Source: Frankia sp. AgB1.9
GTDB lineage: Bacteria; Actinomycetota; Actinomycetes; Frankiales; Frankiaceae
Assembly (NCBI RefSeq): GCF_016786355.1
Contig: NZ_JADWYX010000046.1
Location: forward strand, 1 to 64,000
Reading direction: 5' to 3'
Length of the DNA: 64,000 nucleotides
Shown here: one piece after another, positions 41,552 through 52,587 of the stretch
Position numbering within the stretch: position 1 is the stretch's first letter
How the letters are laid out: every line of letters starts with the position of its first letter
Position numbers and translations under genes: made by a program
The notes under the pieces: model-generated
Told to the model about the DNA's origin: nothing
Seen by the model: the letters and a program-made list of their open reading frames with translations, nothing else
Database searches by the model: none

Positions 41552-42406
41552 ATGAGCGCGGTGACGGATGCCACCCGGGTGCGGGCGCACGACGACGGAC
41601 GCCAGCAGGGCGGCCCGGCCGGTCGCGACGACGTGCTGGACAACGTGATCTGGACGGCGCTGACGGGCCGGCAGGCGGGCTTCGCCGACCAGCTCGACCA
41701 GCTCGGACGGGTCGCTCGGGCTGGCCAGTTCCAGCCCGAGGTCGCGCCGTTCGCCGCGATGGCCGGTGGGCCTGGGGCGTGGGCCTGGGACGACCTGGCC
41801 GCCGTCGTCGGGCCGGGCGGGGTCGCGACGCTGTTCTTCGTCGAGGACGCGCCGCCCGCCGGCTGGACCGTGCTGGACCGGATCGGGCTCGTCCAGATGG
41901 TCGCGACCGCGGACTTCGCCGACGCGCCCGAGCCCGCGGCCCGGCCGCTCGGCCCGGACGACGTGCCCGCGATGATCGAGCTCGTCGAGCGCACGAAGCC
42001 GGGGCCGTTCCGGTCCCGCACCGTCGAGCTGGGCTCCTACCTCGGTGTCTTCGAGGGGAACGCGCTCGTCGCGATGGCGGGAGAGCGGCTGCGGGTGCCC
42101 GGCTACACCGAGATCAGCGCGGTCTGCACCGACCCGGCCCTGCGGGGCCAGGGCCTGGCCACCCGGTTGATGCGCGCGGTCGCCGCCGGGATCCGCGGCC
42201 GGGGCGAGACGCCCTTCCTGCACGCCTCCGCGCTGAACGTCAACGCCATCCGGCTCTACGAGCACCTGGGCTTCGTCACGCGGACGGTCACCAACTTCCA
42301 GTTCGTCCAGGCGCCCGCCCTGCCCGAGCAGCGGCCCGCGGCGGACGACGGACCGGACTACGACGACGAGGACGACCCGTTCGTCCGCCGAGGCGAGTGC
42401 GGATAG
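41552..42406 (+). CDS. GNAT-family acetyltransferase (FR47-like)
   Basis: A 284-residue acetyltransferase: C-terminal GNAT domain (VAMAGERLRVPGYTEISAVCTDPALRGQGLATRLMRAVAAG, then FLHASALNVNAIRLYEHLGF) with acetyl-CoA motif RGQGLA, and an N-terminal half of about 140 residues that is divergent. An acidic tail DDGPDYDDEDDPF follows. ATG 41552 or GTG 41561; the latter has GGAGG at better spacing. Substrate unknown. Confidence 0.82.
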   Translation: MSAVTDATRVRAHDDGRQQGGPAGRDDVLDNVIWTALTGRQAGFADQLDQLGRVARAGQFQPEVAPFAAMAGGPGAWAWDDLAAVVGPGGVATLFFVEDAPPAGWTVLDRIGLVQMVATADFADAPEPAARPLGPDDVPAMIELVERTKPGPFRSRTVELGSYLGVFEGNALVAMAGERLRVPGYTEISAVCTDPALRGQGLATRLMRAVAAGIRGRGETPFLHASALNVNAIRLYEHLGFVTRTVTNFQFVQAPALPEQRPAADDGPDYDDEDDPFVRRGECG

Positions 42407-42495
42407 GCGGACCCGGCCGGCGGGTACCCGTCGGGGAGGCCGGGGCGTAGCGTCCGACAGGCGTCCGGACCCCACGCCGGGCGAGGAGGTGCGTC

Positions 42496-44820
<2,325 letters not shown>

Positions 44821-44909
44821 GCCGGCGGGTTCTGGCCAGTTTTGTAAACCGCGCCCGCGGCGGGCGCAGGCTGATCCGGTACCTGACGGATCAACGGCCG
44901 GAGGCAACC

Positions 44910-45449
44910 ATGAGCCCGCACTCGAAGGACGTCCACAGCAAGGACGTGCATCCCAAGGACGTGCATCCCAAGGACGTCGCCGCCTTTCTCGCCCGGCGCG
45001 ACGTGACCCCACCGCTCCCGGACGTGATCCTGGCCTGGGGGCCGCTCGCGTTCCCCGTCGTGATCGAGGCACAGCCGGCGACTCTGGTCCACCTGGCGGT
45101 CCGGTCCATCGAGGCGCTGACGGACGCCGGAGTGATCACGGCTGATCAGAGCGCCGAGCTGCAGGCCCGCATCCGGGGCCTGGAGAACCTCGCCCGGCTG
45201 GGGCTCGAGCCGAGCCCTGTCACGGCGCCGCCGGAGGGCGAGCCGCTGCCGTCCGTGTTCGAAATCGTCGCCGCCACCCTGCCCGATCCGAGCCTGTCCG
45301 GGTTCTGGGACGTCACCGCGACCGGTGTCGTCGCCATGGCCGGCGTGATCGGCGACGCGGTCGCCCCGGGGGTCGGGGGGCCCCGCGGTGCGATGCTCGC
45401 CGCGCTCGCCTGGCCCGAGTGGGCCGCCCGGCAGACCGCGTCGACCTGA
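44910..45449 (+). CDS. hypothetical protein with N-terminal repeats
   Basis: A 179-residue protein. N terminus has four five-residue units (HSKDV/HPKDV), encoded by a 15-base tandem repeat, then an alpha-helical part with PPLPDVILAWGPLAFPVVIEAQPATLVHLAVRSIEALTDAGVITADQSAELQARIRG. I do not recognise it. ATG 44910 has GGCCGGAGG upstream. It converges with the STAND gene, 6 bases away, so a link with that operon is possible. Confidence 0.55.
   Translation: MSPHSKDVHSKDVHPKDVHPKDVAAFLARRDVTPPLPDVILAWGPLAFPVVIEAQPATLVHLAVRSIEALTDAGVITADQSAELQARIRGLENLARLGLEPSPVTAPPEGEPLPSVFEIVAATLPDPSLSGFWDVTATGVVAMAGVIGDAVAPGVGGPRGAMLAALAWPEWAARQTAST
44919..44978 (+). repeat. tandem repeat of 15 bases, 4 units
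   Basis: Four units of the type CATCCCAAGGACGTG encode HSKDV, HSKDV, HPKDV, HPKDV at the N terminus of the hypothetical protein. The repeat is in frame, so copy number could vary without a frameshift. Confidence 0.8.
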
Positions 45450-45455
45450 GCCCCG

Positions 45456-48143
45456 CTACTCGACCGGCGCGAGCGCGTCCGGCGCCGGGGCCCCGAGGCG
45501 GCCGAGCTCCGCGCGGACCTCGGCCGCCTCGGGCACCCCGAGCCCGTCGAACAGCCCGAGGGCCTCCAGCCAGTGGCTTCGGGCGAGCGGGACGTCGGCG
45601 CCGGCCAGCGCGGCCCGGGCCAGCCCGTCGAGCGCCTTGGCCCGCTGGAACAGGTCGCCGGTGACGCCCGCCGCCTCGTACGCGGCACGGTGGCTCGCGG
45701 CCCCGTCCGTGCCCGCCAGCCGCTCGGCCAGCCCGATGTCGTTGAGCGTGGCGGTCTCGACGTCGGCGTCGCCGGCGCCGCGGCCGAGCTCCAGCGCCGC
45801 GCGCAGGGTCTCCAGGGCCTGCGCGTGCGCGCCCTGGCGGGCCAGCACGACCCCGAGGCCGCGCCGGGCGTCGGCGAGCCCGGCGAGGTACCCGACCTGG
45901 GCGCAGACCTCGATTCCCTGGCGGTAGCTCTCGACGGCGTCCGCGTAGCGCCCGCGCCGCTCGGCGACCTCGCCCAGGTTGGCCAGCGCGACGCCCATCC
46001 CGGCCCGGTTGCCCACCTCGGTGGCGATGGTGAGCGCCTCGCTCAGCGCCGCGTGGGCGGTGTCGTAGCGGCCGAGCCGCAGGCTGACCACGCCGACGTT
46101 GTTCGCCACCCGGCCGAGCGCGACCCGCTGGCCGAGCGTCCGGTACAGCTCGTAGGCGTGCTCGTGGCGGGCGAGGGAGTCGGCGAACCGGCCCAGCTGC
46201 ATCAGGGCGATGCCCCACCGGTTGGCCGCCGCGGCCTCGCCCGACCTGTCGCCGAGCTCCCGGTGCAGCTCGACCGCGCGCGCCAGCTCCTCGCCGGCCA
46301 GCTCGTTGCGGCCCTGCCGGACGTGCACCGCCGTCAGCGCGTCGAGCGCGGAGGCGATCCCGGCGCGGTCGTCGAGCTCCTCGTAGATGGCCATCGCGCG
46401 TTCGGCGGCGGCGAGCGACTCGGCCAGCGCCCCTGACCTGCGCAGCACTCCGGCCAGGCGGCGCAGGGCGCCGGCGAGCTCGGACCGGTCGCCGCCGGGC
46501 CGCTGGGCGGCCTGGATCGCGGTGCGCTGAAGGGCGATCGCGTCCCCGTAGTAGCCGGACACCTCCAGGTAGGGGTGCAGGAGGGCCGCCAGCCGCAGGC
46601 AGTGCGACGGGCTGTCCTGGCCGGCCGACCGGGCGACCGCGAGCAGGGACTGCCGATGCCGGTCGAGCCACGTCCTGGCCTCGGCCGACCCCGAGTCGGC
46701 GAACGCAGCCGCCGCGGCGCGCCCGGCGGCCCGCACGTGGTGGTCGAACAGCCGCTGGCGCGCGGCGTGGCGCTCGGCGGCCGGCCGGCGGGCGGCGAGC
46801 TCGACGACGTAGTCGCGCAGCAGGTCGTGCAGCCCGATCGCGTCGCCCCGCCGCTCGACCAGATGAGCGCGCAGCAGCTCGTCGACCGCCGCCGCGCCGG
46901 CCGCCGGCCCGGCCCCGAGCAGCGCGGCGGCCGCCGCCGTCTCCAGCTCCCGCGACGGGCTGAAGCCGAGCAGCTCGAACAGCGTGCCGGCTTGGGCGCC
47001 GAGGCGCCGCCGGGACCACGAGAACACGCTGCGGACGCTGGTGCGCTCGTCGCCGCCGGCGTCCAGCAGGTCGAGCCGGGCCGCGCGGCCCTCGAAGCGG
47101 GCCACCTGCTCGGCCAGCTCCCAGTCCGGGTCGCGCGTGACGACCTCAGCGGCGACGCGCAGCGCGAGCGGCAGGTAGGCACACCGGCGCGCCAGCTCGG
47201 CGACCGCGTCCGGCCGCGCGTCGGCGGGCTTGCCGATCAGCTGGGCGAGCAACGTCGTCGCGTCGTCCTCGTCCAGCCGGCGCAGCCCGATCCGCTGGGC
47301 GCCCGCCCGGGTGACCAGCGACGGGAGGCCATCGCGGCTGGTGACGACGACGAAACACGAGGCGGCCCCCGGCAGCAGCGGCGCCACCTGGTCGGCCGAG
47401 TGGGCGTTGTCGAGGACGAGGAGCAGGCGCCGGCCGGCCAGCAGCGAGCGCAGCAGCGCGGAGCGGTCGGCCAGCTCACGGGGTATCGCCGCCGCGGCCA
47501 CCCCGAGGCGGCGCAGCACCGACTCGGCCGCCGCGGCCGGCGTCCTGGCCCGGCTCACGTCGTAGCCGCGCAGGTCCAGGTAGAGCTGGCCGTCCGGATG
47601 CCGGCCGGCGACGGTGTGGCTCCACGCGACCGCGAGGCAGGTCTTGCCCACCCCCGCCGGCCCGGTGATCAGCACGACCCCTGGCCCGGTGCCGGCCTGC
47701 GCGGCCTCGAACGCGTCGTCCAGGCGGGCCAGGTCCGCGATGCGGCCGACGACCGGGACGATCGGCGCGGGCAGCTCACGGGGCGCGACGAACCGCTCCG
47801 GCTGCTCGGGCTCCGCCGGCGCCGGCCCCGACGCCGTCGAGGCCGCCGGGGCTGGCGCGGGTGCGGCCGGTCCGAGCTCGGTCTCGGCCGCGCTCGCGGC
47901 GAGCCAGAGTCCCCGGAACCGCTCCACGTCACCGTCGAGCGCCTCGACGATGAGCTCCAGCAGGCCCCAGCGCGGTAGCCGCGGCTCGCTGAACGCGACG
48001 GAGACGGTCGTGTGGCTGCAGCCGACCTCGGCGGCGATCCTGCGCAGGCTGGGCCAGCCGGCGCGGTGGTGTTGCTCGTGCAGCGCGCCGAACAGGTCGG
48101 CGACCGGCCCCGGCGGAAGCGGTGGCTGGGGCAACGGACTCAC
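45456..48143 (-). CDS. HTH/NB-ARC/TPR (STAND) protein
   Basis: An 895-residue signal-transduction ATPase with: an N-terminal HTH-like domain (residues 15-75, SLRRIAAEVGCSHTTVSVAFSEPRLPRWG), a proline/alanine linker, an NB-ARC ATPase with Walker A GPAGVGKT (161-168), Walker B LLLVLDNA (D245) and winged helix, and then TPR repeats from about residue 560 to the end. STAND proteins switch on in response to ligand or protease signals. GTG 48143 has GGGGGAG upstream. Last gene of the operon with the S8 protease. The TPR part probably senses a ligand or partner. Confidence 0.85.
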   Translation of the reverse strand: MSPLPQPPLPPGPVADLFGALHEQHHRAGWPSLRRIAAEVGCSHTTVSVAFSEPRLPRWGLLELIVEALDGDVERFRGLWLAASAAETELGPAAPAPAPAASTASGPAPAEPEQPERFVAPRELPAPIVPVVGRIADLARLDDAFEAAQAGTGPGVVLITGPAGVGKTCLAVAWSHTVAGRHPDGQLYLDLRGYDVSRARTPAAAAESVLRRLGVAAAAIPRELADRSALLRSLLAGRRLLLVLDNAHSADQVAPLLPGAASCFVVVTSRDGLPSLVTRAGAQRIGLRRLDEDDATTLLAQLIGKPADARPDAVAELARRCAYLPLALRVAAEVVTRDPDWELAEQVARFEGRAARLDLLDAGGDERTSVRSVFSWSRRRLGAQAGTLFELLGFSPSRELETAAAAALLGAGPAAGAAAVDELLRAHLVERRGDAIGLHDLLRDYVVELAARRPAAERHAARQRLFDHHVRAAGRAAAAAFADSGSAEARTWLDRHRQSLLAVARSAGQDSPSHCLRLAALLHPYLEVSGYYGDAIALQRTAIQAAQRPGGDRSELAGALRRLAGVLRRSGALAESLAAAERAMAIYEELDDRAGIASALDALTAVHVRQGRNELAGEELARAVELHRELGDRSGEAAAANRWGIALMQLGRFADSLARHEHAYELYRTLGQRVALGRVANNVGVVSLRLGRYDTAHAALSEALTIATEVGNRAGMGVALANLGEVAERRGRYADAVESYRQGIEVCAQVGYLAGLADARRGLGVVLARQGAHAQALETLRAALELGRGAGDADVETATLNDIGLAERLAGTDGAASHRAAYEAAGVTGDLFQRAKALDGLARAALAGADVPLARSHWLEALGLFDGLGVPEAAEVRAELGRLGAPAPDALAPVE

Positions 48144-48197
48144 GCGGTTCTCCCCCGAGTACTGGAGATCCCAGTATCACGCGGTGCGCTGCCGCCG

Positions 48198-48665
48198 TCA
48201 CCCTCGCGGATCGTCGGCCAGCCGACCGTCGTCGCCCCGGCCGTCCGGCTGGTCCGCGCGGGTGTGCACGACCTTCGGGCAGGACCGGCACGCGGCCACC
48301 CCGTTCTGCGACCACCAACGGCAGGTGGCCCGGATCGAGCAGGGCGGCGGCGCGGCCACGGCCCCCGGCCCGGCCGCGGCCGCCGGCTGCCCGGCGACGA
48401 GGTCCCCGATCCGGCACCGGTCCCCGTGCCACTGGTGGCACTGGGAGGTGACGCACGGGCCGGCGAAGCGCAGCCGGGCCTCGGGCACCCGGTCGGCGGC
48501 CCGCGCGCTGGCGACGAACGCCTCGTCGATCGGCAGCGGCGGCCAGACCCCCGCGGTCGTGCCGTCCGGGCGCACGATGCCGATCAGCAGATGGCCGGGC
48601 TCGCACGAGCTGCTCGGGCACGTCGCCGGCCGCAGGAGGTCGGAGGTCGCAGGGTCGCCGGTCAC
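48198..48665 (-). CDS. nine-cysteine protein of the protease-STAND operon
   Basis: A 155-residue protein with nine cysteines: CPSSSC near the N terminus, CVTSQCHQWHGDRC in the middle, CSIRATCRWWSQNGVAACRSC near the C terminus. The pattern suggests zinc or iron-sulfur binding. I do not recognise a named family, but the C-terminal CRWWSQNGVAAC style occurs in small conserved actinobacterial proteins. GTG 48665 overlaps the stop of the 93-residue gene as GTGA. Role in the operon unknown; a metal-binding sensor or adaptor is an inference. Confidence 0.65.
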   Translation of the reverse strand: MTGDPATSDLLRPATCPSSSCEPGHLLIGIVRPDGTTAGVWPPLPIDEAFVASARAADRVPEARLRFAGPCVTSQCHQWHGDRCRIGDLVAGQPAAAAGPGAVAAPPPCSIRATCRWWSQNGVAACRSCPKVVHTRADQPDGRGDDGRLADDPRG

Positions 48666-48943
48666 AGGTCGGTCGCCAGGATCGGCGTCCCGGGGTCGAT
48701 CGTGCCGTCGGGGCCTTCCTTGAACCACCAGCCGAGCAGCTGCGGGATCTGCAGGCCCAGCGACGGGTCGAGGCCGGGGTCGAGATCGAAGGGCTCCAGC
48801 GGGACCGGGAACTGCTTCGGCGCGAGGTCGGTCTGGGCCAGCTCGGCCAGCACGGCGGAGCGGATGCCGACCCGGATCCTCATCATCACGTCGTCCGGAA
48901 GGTCGCCCTGCACGACGACCCGAACTCCGGTTGCCTCGTTCAT
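48662..48943 (-). CDS. 93-residue protein between protease and cysteine protein
   Basis: A 93-residue acidic protein: GVRVVVQGDLPDDVMMRIRVGIRSAVLAELAQTDLAP, then QIPQLLGWWFKEGPDGTIDP. No cysteine or signal peptide. ATG 48943 has AAGGAGA at good distance. I see no named domain. Its place directly after the protease makes it a candidate substrate, inhibitor or chaperone of it. Confidence 0.65.
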   Translation of the reverse strand: MNEATGVRVVVQGDLPDDVMMRIRVGIRSAVLAELAQTDLAPKQFPVPLEPFDLDPGLDPSLGLQIPQLLGWWFKEGPDGTIDPGTPILATDL

Positions 48944-48994
48944 TTCCTGTCTCCTTCAGATTGGTGATCTTGTCTGTGGTCGGTGGCTGGCAGG

Positions 48995-51001
48995 TCAGCC
49001 CAGGTCCCCGGCGGCGACGAGCGCGTAGCCCTGGCCCGGGTCGCCGACGTTGACGGCGACCCCGGAGACGACGACGGTCCAGCGCCCGGCGGCGGGGACG
49101 CGCACGAGGACGCGCCGCACGTTGTTCAGCCGGTCGGTGGCGTCGCCGGGGACGGAGAAGCCGCCCGCGAACACGTTCGCCCGCAGCGCCGGCCCGCCGT
49201 CCGGCGGCAGCGCCGTCAGCTCCAGGACGTTGACGGTCGCGACCGCCGCCCCCGCCGCGCCGGGCGGCTCGGTCCACACCAGCGTGATCGTCAACGGCTC
49301 GCCCGGCCCGGCCACGTCGACCGGGTGCTCGGTGCTCTCGCCCGTGGCGATCCCGTCGGCGTTGCGCCGGTCCCAGACCCGCGGCCGGCGGGCCGACCCC
49401 GGGAGGGCCAGGACGTTCTCGAGCCGGATCCGTCCCCAGCCCGTCGTGTTGCTCGGGTAGGTGGCCGGGCCGCTGAGGTCGACGCAGCCGGCCAGCAGGG
49501 TCGCCTTCAGCAGGGCGCCCGAGGGCACCAGGGCGTCGGGCGGCGACGGGGTCCCGCTGGGGTGGTAGCCGTCGACGTAGTACTGCCTGGCCAGCGCCGC
49601 CAGCCCGGCGACGGCCGGCGTCGCCCAGCTCGTCGCGCAGATCGGCCCGGCCGAGCCGAAGACGACCCGGTCGAGCTTCACGGCGCAGCCGGAGCCGACC
49701 GCCGCCGACCTGATCGAGCAGCCGGGCGCGACGAGCTCCGGCTTGTGCCGGCCGTCCTCGCTCGGCCCGGTCGTGCCGTCGCCGAAGCCGTCCAGGGTGC
49801 CGCCCCGGGAGGCGGACACCGACAGGGCGTTCTTCGCCGTGCCGGGCGGCCCCATCGCCTCGCCCGTGTTGCCGGACGAGCCCAGGACGAGGTGGTCCTC
49901 GTTGTGCCAGGCGAAGGCGTCGACGTCGGCGGAGAGCTGGTTGTACTGCGGCGTCGGCTCGTCGTGCCAGCTGTTCGTGTGCACCCTGGCGCCGTCGGCC
50001 GCCGCCGCGCCGAGGTAGCCCAGCACCCCCGTGGTCTCGATGTCGTCGGCGTTGCCGTAGGTCAGCCGCGCCGCCCAGGCCACCCCGCGGTCGGGATGCC
50101 CGCCGGGCGCCGCCGGATCGTCCCCGGCCGCGATCCCGGCGACGAACGTGCCGTGCCGCCCCGGTGGGCCGCCCGCGGCGTCCCGGAACCAGACGACCTT
50201 GCGGTGCAAGGGGCCGACCGGGTTCGTGGCGTCCGCGAAGAGGCAGTGGCCCAGGTCGACGGGGCTGTCCATCATCCCGATGATCTGGCCCTCGCCGTGC
50301 AGGCCCGCGTTCCACAGGGGAGCGGCCCAGCCGCGAGCGAGCTCGACGGGAACGGCCGCCGGGCCGGGTACGACGGGCGTCTCGCTGGTTGTCGCGGCGG
50401 CTGTCTCGGAGGCGTCGTGCTTTGCCTCGCCGACCTCGTCCAGCCAGCGGATGTCGTCGACGGTGGCCAGCGCGGCCAGGTCGCCGTCCGGCATCGTGAA
50501 GCGGATCTTCACCGCCCCGCCGTGAACGCGCTCGTCGAGCACGACCGCGTCGCCGCCGCCGTGCCCGCGGACCGCGGCGAGTGCCGTGTCCGGGTCAGCG
50601 TCCCCGAAGAGCACCGCCTCCAGCCGCCGCCCGTTCCGGCCGCGGCCCGCGTCGGTGCGGAACGTCCGCGCGCCGATCCCGGCCGACAGCCGGAACGCGG
50701 GCACGAACGGCGTCACCGCGCGGACCAGCGGGTCCGCCGCCACCCGGGCGACCGAGGCCGCCGGGATCGACTCGACGTAGGCCAGCTCGGGCAGATAGTC
50801 GGTCAGCGCGAGGCCGAACTCGTCGCGCAGCCGGTCGTGCTCGGCCCGCCGCAACGGCCGGTGCACCTGGACGATCATTCGTAGGCCGGCCCCGGCGGCC
50901 CCCCCGAAGGCGTCGCCGGGAGCAGGCGCCGGTGGCCCGACGACGGGATCGAAGGTGTGGCCGTTGACGGTGACCGTCAGCGGCCTCGACGGCTCGGTCA
51001 T
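48995..51001 (-). CDS. S8-family (subtilisin-like) serine protease, cytoplasmic
   Basis: A 668-residue subtilisin-like protease. D245 in GMMDSPVDL, H283 in GRHGTFVAG, N378 in SSGN and S458 in CATSWATPAVAG form the active site; the usual GTSMA is changed to ATSWA. There is no signal peptide: residues 1-240 form a charged N-terminal domain that may be an inhibitory prodomain or a recognition part. C-terminal from about residue 500 is beta-rich, resembling a proprotein-convertase P domain. ATG 51001 has GGGGGAA upstream. Second gene of the operon. Confidence 0.88.
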   Translation of the reverse strand: MTEPSRPLTVTVNGHTFDPVVGPPAPAPGDAFGGAAGAGLRMIVQVHRPLRRAEHDRLRDEFGLALTDYLPELAYVESIPAASVARVAADPLVRAVTPFVPAFRLSAGIGARTFRTDAGRGRNGRRLEAVLFGDADPDTALAAVRGHGGGDAVVLDERVHGGAVKIRFTMPDGDLAALATVDDIRWLDEVGEAKHDASETAAATTSETPVVPGPAAVPVELARGWAAPLWNAGLHGEGQIIGMMDSPVDLGHCLFADATNPVGPLHRKVVWFRDAAGGPPGRHGTFVAGIAAGDDPAAPGGHPDRGVAWAARLTYGNADDIETTGVLGYLGAAAADGARVHTNSWHDEPTPQYNQLSADVDAFAWHNEDHLVLGSSGNTGEAMGPPGTAKNALSVSASRGGTLDGFGDGTTGPSEDGRHKPELVAPGCSIRSAAVGSGCAVKLDRVVFGSAGPICATSWATPAVAGLAALARQYYVDGYHPSGTPSPPDALVPSGALLKATLLAGCVDLSGPATYPSNTTGWGRIRLENVLALPGSARRPRVWDRRNADGIATGESTEHPVDVAGPGEPLTITLVWTEPPGAAGAAVATVNVLELTALPPDGGPALRANVFAGGFSVPGDATDRLNNVRRVLVRVPAAGRWTVVVSGVAVNVGDPGQGYALVAAGDLG

Positions 51002-51079
51002 GGTTCCCCCGCGGGAGGCAGGCCGCTCGGCCAGGCGGTTCGCGCCACCCGGCCGAGCGGGCATCGACTCAGATCTCGA

Positions 51080-51496
51080 TCATCCGCCGGCGTTGACGAT
51101 GACCGGCGGCGGCGGGGGAGCGCCGGCGTCCTCACCGGCGATGTAGGAGACGATGATTCCGCCCACCACGGTGACGACGATGGCCGTGATCGCCACCGCG
51201 ACGATGACGGCGGGGTTGTCCTCGTGGCCGCCCAGGGCGTGGTCGAGGCCCTGCAGGAAGGCGCTCACGTCGCTGGTGGCTTTCGGAGCGCCCGTCGGCG
51301 GCGTCACGCCCACCTGGCCGATGGCACGCTCGAAGACCAGGTCCTCCAGGAAGTCCTCGACGGAGCGCTTCCAGCCCGCGGCCTGAAGCGGGTCCGAGCC
51401 CTCGAACGGACGGCTGCGGATGAGGAAGGCCGCGCGCTGGACCAGCTCGCGTGCCTCCTCCGTGGTGATGGTGACGTCGTCGGTCAGGGTTGACAT
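51080..51496 (-). CDS. small membrane protein of the protease-STAND operon
   Basis: A 138-residue protein with a soluble helical N-terminal half (TITTEEARELVQRAAFLIRSRPFEG, SVEDFLEDLVFERAIGQVG), one membrane segment (AVIVAVAITAIVVTVVGGII, about residues 98-118) and a short proline-rich C terminus. First gene of the operon; ATG 51496 has GGGAGGG upstream. It may anchor the protease or act as its substrate. No family recognised. Confidence 0.7.
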   Translation of the reverse strand: MSTLTDDVTITTEEARELVQRAAFLIRSRPFEGSDPLQAAGWKRSVEDFLEDLVFERAIGQVGVTPPTGAPKATSDVSAFLQGLDHALGGHEDNPAVIVAVAITAIVVTVVGGIIVSYIAGEDAGAPPPPPVIVNAGG

Positions 51497-51811
51497 CGGG
51501 TCCCTCCCAGGGACTGTCCCGGGCGGCCGCTCGGCCGCCTCGACATCAACCCTCCGGCACCCCGGCCGGCCTTTACGGAACCTGACACAACCGGCCAGGG
51601 GGCACGCCCGCCGCGCCTCTCGCCACCGCGTCAAGCGCGCCCGCACGTGAGATCCGCCGTCTCGGGGCGACCCCGGACCGGCCGGTTCGGCAGTATGACG
51701 GCGACGACACGTAGCGGTCCGGCCCCGGCGGACGGCCGCGACCCGCTGCATCATCGGCGTCATCTGAACATCGGTGGCCGTGAGCCGCCCGGAGAACGGG
51801 AGAACATCAGC
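51497..51811. other. divergent promoter region of the protease-STAND operon and the SDR gene
   Basis: 315 bases with no gene that I can support. It has a patch CTTTACGGAACCTGACACA at about 51572-51590, less GC-rich than the rest, which could hold the operon promoter. No palindrome longer than 8 bases stands out. Confidence 0.35.
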
Positions 51812-52564
51812 ATGACCGAACGGGTGGCGATCGTGACGGGGGCGGCGCGGGGCCTGGGCGCGGCCATCGCCCAGCGACTGGCGCAGGACGGCCTGGCCGT
51901 CGCGGTGCTCGACCTCGAGGAGCAGGCCACCAAGCCGGTCGTCGACCAGATCGTCGCGGCCGGCGGCAAGGCGATCGGCGTCGGCGCGGACGTGAGCGAC
52001 GCGGCGGCCGTCGAGGCGGCGGTCGCGAAGGTCGTGGCCGAGCTCGGCCCGCCGACCGTTCTGATCAACAACGCCGGCATCACCCGGGACAACCTCATCT
52101 TCAAGATGGCGGAGACCGAGTGGGACCAGGTCATGGCCGTGCACCTGCGGGGCGCGTTCCTGATGACCAAGGCGACGCAGAAGTACATGGTCGAGGCCAA
52201 GTTCGGCCGGGTGGTCAACCTGTCCAGCACCTCGGCGCTCGGCAACCGCGGCCAGGTCAACTACTCCGCGGCCAAGGCCGGCCTGCAGGGCTTCACCAAG
52301 ACGCTGGCGGTCGAGCTCGGCAAGTTCGGCGTGACCGCGAACGCGATCGCCCCGGGCCTCATCGAGTCCGAGATGACCCACAAGACCGCCGAGCGCCTGG
52401 GCGAGACGTGGGAGCACTACGAGGCCCGCCGCGCCAAGGAGATCCCGGTCGCCCGGGTCGGCCAGCCGGCCGACATCGCCCACGCGGCGTCGTTCTTCGT
52501 CAGCGAGGGCGCAGGCTTCGTCACCGGCCAGGTCCTCTACGTCGCCGGCGGCCCGCGCGCCTGA
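51812..52564 (+). CDS. short-chain dehydrogenase, FabG-like
   Basis: A 250-residue SDR: cofactor motif TGAARGLG, NNAGIT, and S-Y-K in NLSSTSALGNRGQVNYSAAKAG. It resembles 3-oxoacyl-ACP/acetoacetyl-CoA reductases. ATG 51812; upstream ACGGGAG gives a fair ribosome binding site. It precedes the aminotransferase gene by 23 bases and may be in the same operon. Confidence 0.85.
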   Translation: MTERVAIVTGAARGLGAAIAQRLAQDGLAVAVLDLEEQATKPVVDQIVAAGGKAIGVGADVSDAAAVEAAVAKVVAELGPPTVLINNAGITRDNLIFKMAETEWDQVMAVHLRGAFLMTKATQKYMVEAKFGRVVNLSSTSALGNRGQVNYSAAKAGLQGFTKTLAVELGKFGVTANAIAPGLIESEMTHKTAERLGETWEHYEARRAKEIPVARVGQPADIAHAASFFVSEGAGFVTGQVLYVAGGPRA

Positions 52565-52587
52565 GCCGAGCGGCCTACCGTAGAGGA

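Noticed and set aside
44919..44978. CRISPR-like repeat
   Set aside because: Units are contiguous 15-mers in frame within a gene, with no spacers.
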